15,680 nt of DNA from Deltaproteobacteria bacterium (lineage in GTDB: Bacteria > Desulfobacterota > Deferrimicrobia > Deferrimicrobiales > Deferrimicrobiaceae): NCBI GenBank assembly GCA_003105225.1, contig PQAK01000179.1, forward strand, positions 1 to 15,680, read 5' to 3'. Positions 14,665 through 15,680 of the stretch are shown piece after piece. The notes beneath the pieces were generated by a model. That model saw nothing but the letters and a program-made list of their open reading frames with translations. It did no database searches and was not told where the DNA came from. A program made the translations under genes and the position numbers. Positions within the stretch are counted from its first letter, which is position 1, and every line of letters starts with the position of its first letter.

Positions 14665-15680
14665 CACGCATCCTCCGCGACGGAATTCCCGCCGTACCAG
14701 ATCAGCGAGCGCTTCAGCCCCTCGTCGATCGTGATGGACGGGTCGTACCCCAGTTCGGTCCGCGCCTTCTTGATGACCGGGCAGCGCCGGTTGGGGTTGT
14801 CGATCAGGTAGTCCTTGTCGGTGCTGGCTTCCCGCACCACCTTGCCCCTGTATCCGAAAAGGTCCCTCGAGAGCGCGACGATCTTTTCGGCGAGCTCCGC
14901 CATCGAGATCTCCGGCCCCTCGACGCCGATGTTATACGCCTCCCCGTCTCTGCCCTTCACCAGGATCTTGTAGTACCCGACGACGGCGTCCGCTGCGTAG
15001 CAGAAGGTCCTCGACGGGCTTCCGTCGGACAGCATCACGATATCCCGGCCCGCCAGGACGTCCCGGGTAAAATCCGGAATCACCCGCCGGTCCGAAATCT
15101 TCAATCCGGGCCCGTAATTGTTGAAAGGCCTGGCGATCTTGACGGGCAGCCCGTGCTGCCGGACGAAATTGACGCACAGGGTCTCGCCGTACCGCTTGGA
15201 CTCGTCGTAGCAGGCCCGTGGCCCGGTGCAGGAAACATTCCCCCGGTACGTCTCCGGCGTGGGGATGTTCCCCGGGGTCGGATCTCCGTAGATCTCGCTG
15301 GTGGAATAAAAGAGCAGCCCTTCCACCGGTTTCCCCTTCTCCTTCTGCCGGACGGCGTATTCCAGGAGAATCCGCAGCCCGTTCACGTTGGCATCCATCG
15401 TCTCGATGGGGCACCGCCGGTAATACGTGGGGGAGGCGATGCACGCGCCGTGGATGATGTAGTGGAAGTCCGCCATATCCGGAGGGAGGGGATGCGTCAC
15501 GTCATGTTTCACGAGGGCCAGGTGCGCCCGCCCGTCCAGCGCCTTCATCCAGTCCGGGACCCCCCGGACGAAGTTGTCGTGGACGGTGAGGCGCACCGCG
15601 TCCTTGCCGCCTGCGCCGAGGTTCCAATGGGCGATCGCCTGGACGAGGTAATGCCCGAGGAACCCGGCCCCCCCGGTGAT
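14664..15680 (-). CDS. NAD-dependent epimerase/dehydratase, UDP-glucuronate decarboxylase-like, partial (start beyond the right edge)
   Basis: The frame is open to the right edge; 338 codons are visible, so only a few N-terminal residues are missing. At the edge the Rossmann motif reads ITGGAGFLGHYL. Within the frame, YSTSEIYGDP and GPRACYDESKRYGETL contain the catalytic Ser/Thr, Tyr and Lys (YxxxK) of extended SDR enzymes, and the GPRxCYDExK context is that of UDP-xylose synthase (UXS). ARPFNNYGP and DGSPSRTFCYAADAV follow as expected. UXS oxidises C4, decarboxylates UDP-glucuronate and re-reduces it. The neighbouring ugd would supply its substrate, supporting this call. Related enzymes do other things (4-epimerases, 4,6-dehydratases), so the reaction is probable rather than certain. 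An internal GTG at 15596 is not a start, because homology continues upstream to the edge. Confidence 0.85.
   Translation of the reverse strand: MTGGAGFLGHYLVQAIAHWNLGAGGKDAVRLTVHDNFVRGVPDWMKALDGRAHLALVKHDVTHPLPPDMADFHYIIHGACIASPTYYRRCPIETMDANVNGLRILLEYAVRQKEKGKPVEGLLFYSTSEIYGDPTPGNIPTPETYRGNVSCTGPRACYDESKRYGETLCVNFVRQHGLPVKIARPFNNYGPGLKISDRRVIPDFTRDVLAGRDIVMLSDGSPSRTFCYAADAVVGYYKILVKGRDGEAYNIGVEGPEISMAELAEKIVALSRDLFGYRGKVVREASTDKDYLIDNPNRRCPVIKKARTELGYDPSITIDEGLKRSLIWYGGNSVAEDA
14672..14676 (-). promoter_or_regulatory. Ribosome binding site of ugd
   Basis: A full GGAGG lies inside the end of the SDR gene, seven bases before ATG 14664. The spacing favours this ATG over the GTG one codon upstream. 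Confidence 0.75.

Larger units (their letters stand above)
1..15680 (-). other. Polysaccharide biosynthesis, tailoring and ABC-export gene cluster (probable single operon, both ends outside the window)
   Basis: Thirteen consecutive minus-strand genes fill the window. Neighbours either overlap by 1 to 8 bases or are separated by at most 66 bases, and no stretch resembling a terminator with a U-tract was seen between them. The content runs in a sensible order: nucleotide-sugar enzymes first, then a PIG-L deacetylase, the Wzm/Wzt exporter, and glycosyltransferases mixed with tailoring enzymes. This supports an ABC-transporter-dependent (Wzm/Wzt) glycan locus. No Wzx flippase, Wzy polymerase, WaaL ligase, exosortase or chain-length regulator is visible, so they would lie outside the window if present. 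There is no gene-free stretch of 300 bases. Confidence 0.85.

Noticed and set aside
13399..14811. A 470-codon open frame on the plus strand
   Set aside because: It is antisense to ugd, whose motifs are complete; the translation shows no family signature.
1..15680. CRISPR arrays, tRNA or rRNA genes, insertion sequences, phage genes
   Set aside because: No regularly spaced repeats, RNA-gene signatures, transposase motifs or terminal inverted repeats were seen; coding sequence fills nearly the whole window.

Overview
The window is one uninterrupted run of thirteen genes, all on the minus strand, so transcription reads from position 15680 down to 1. It encodes synthesis, tailoring and ABC-dependent export of a surface polysaccharide (O-antigen or exopolysaccharide). 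The first gene is cut by the right edge and the last by the left edge. The DNA is GC-rich and the proteins look Gram-negative. A Wzm/Wzt export pair, a FemAB-like protein of the exosortase (XrtA/PEP-CTERM) associated type and a pepcterm-like DegT aminotransferase point loosely to a deltaproteobacterial or related environmental lineage. I cannot name the organism, and no RNA gene, insertion sequence or CRISPR array was seen.

Layout in the direction of transcription. (a) Nucleotide-sugar block, 15680-10615: a UDP-glucuronate decarboxylase-like SDR enzyme, UDP-glucose 6-dehydrogenase, an RmlC-like sugar 3,5-epimerase, an NAD(P)-dependent oxidoreductase with a C-terminal SAF domain, and a divergent RfbF-like sugar-1-phosphate cytidylyltransferase. 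(b) A PIG-L/LmbE deacetylase, 10602-9955. (c) Export block, 9958-7729: the ABC permease Wzm and the ATPase Wzt with a C-terminal glycan-recognition-type domain. (d) Assembly and tailoring block, 7682-1: a GT2 glycosyltransferase, an asparagine-synthetase-like protein, a FemAB/GNAT-like protein, a DegT-type aminotransferase, a polysaccharide-deacetylase-like protein and two GT-B (GT4-type) glycosyltransferases.

Genes are packed tightly. Five junctions are overlapping stop/start (ATGA, GTGA, TTGA, TGATG), one is an 8-base overlap, and the largest gap is 66 bases. No internal rho-independent terminator or convincing promoter was seen, so the block is probably one operon with much translational coupling; its promoter must lie beyond 15680. 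The one intergenic structure that stands out is a 33-base nested inverted repeat (7699-7731) that can fold as a three-way junction over the wzt stop codon, just before a GT2 gene that lacks a Shine-Dalgarno sequence.

The most unusual biology is the combination of enzymes. The cytidylyltransferase has non-canonical signature motifs and no CDP-glucose 4,6-dehydratase beside it, but does sit next to a SAF-domain oxidoreductase, an RmlC-like epimerase and a UXS-like enzyme. Further on, an AsnB-like protein without the glutaminase cysteine sits next to a FemAB-like protein and a sugar aminotransferase. Together these suggest an uncommon nucleotide sugar and possibly an amide or aminoacyl decoration of the exported glycan; that is inference.
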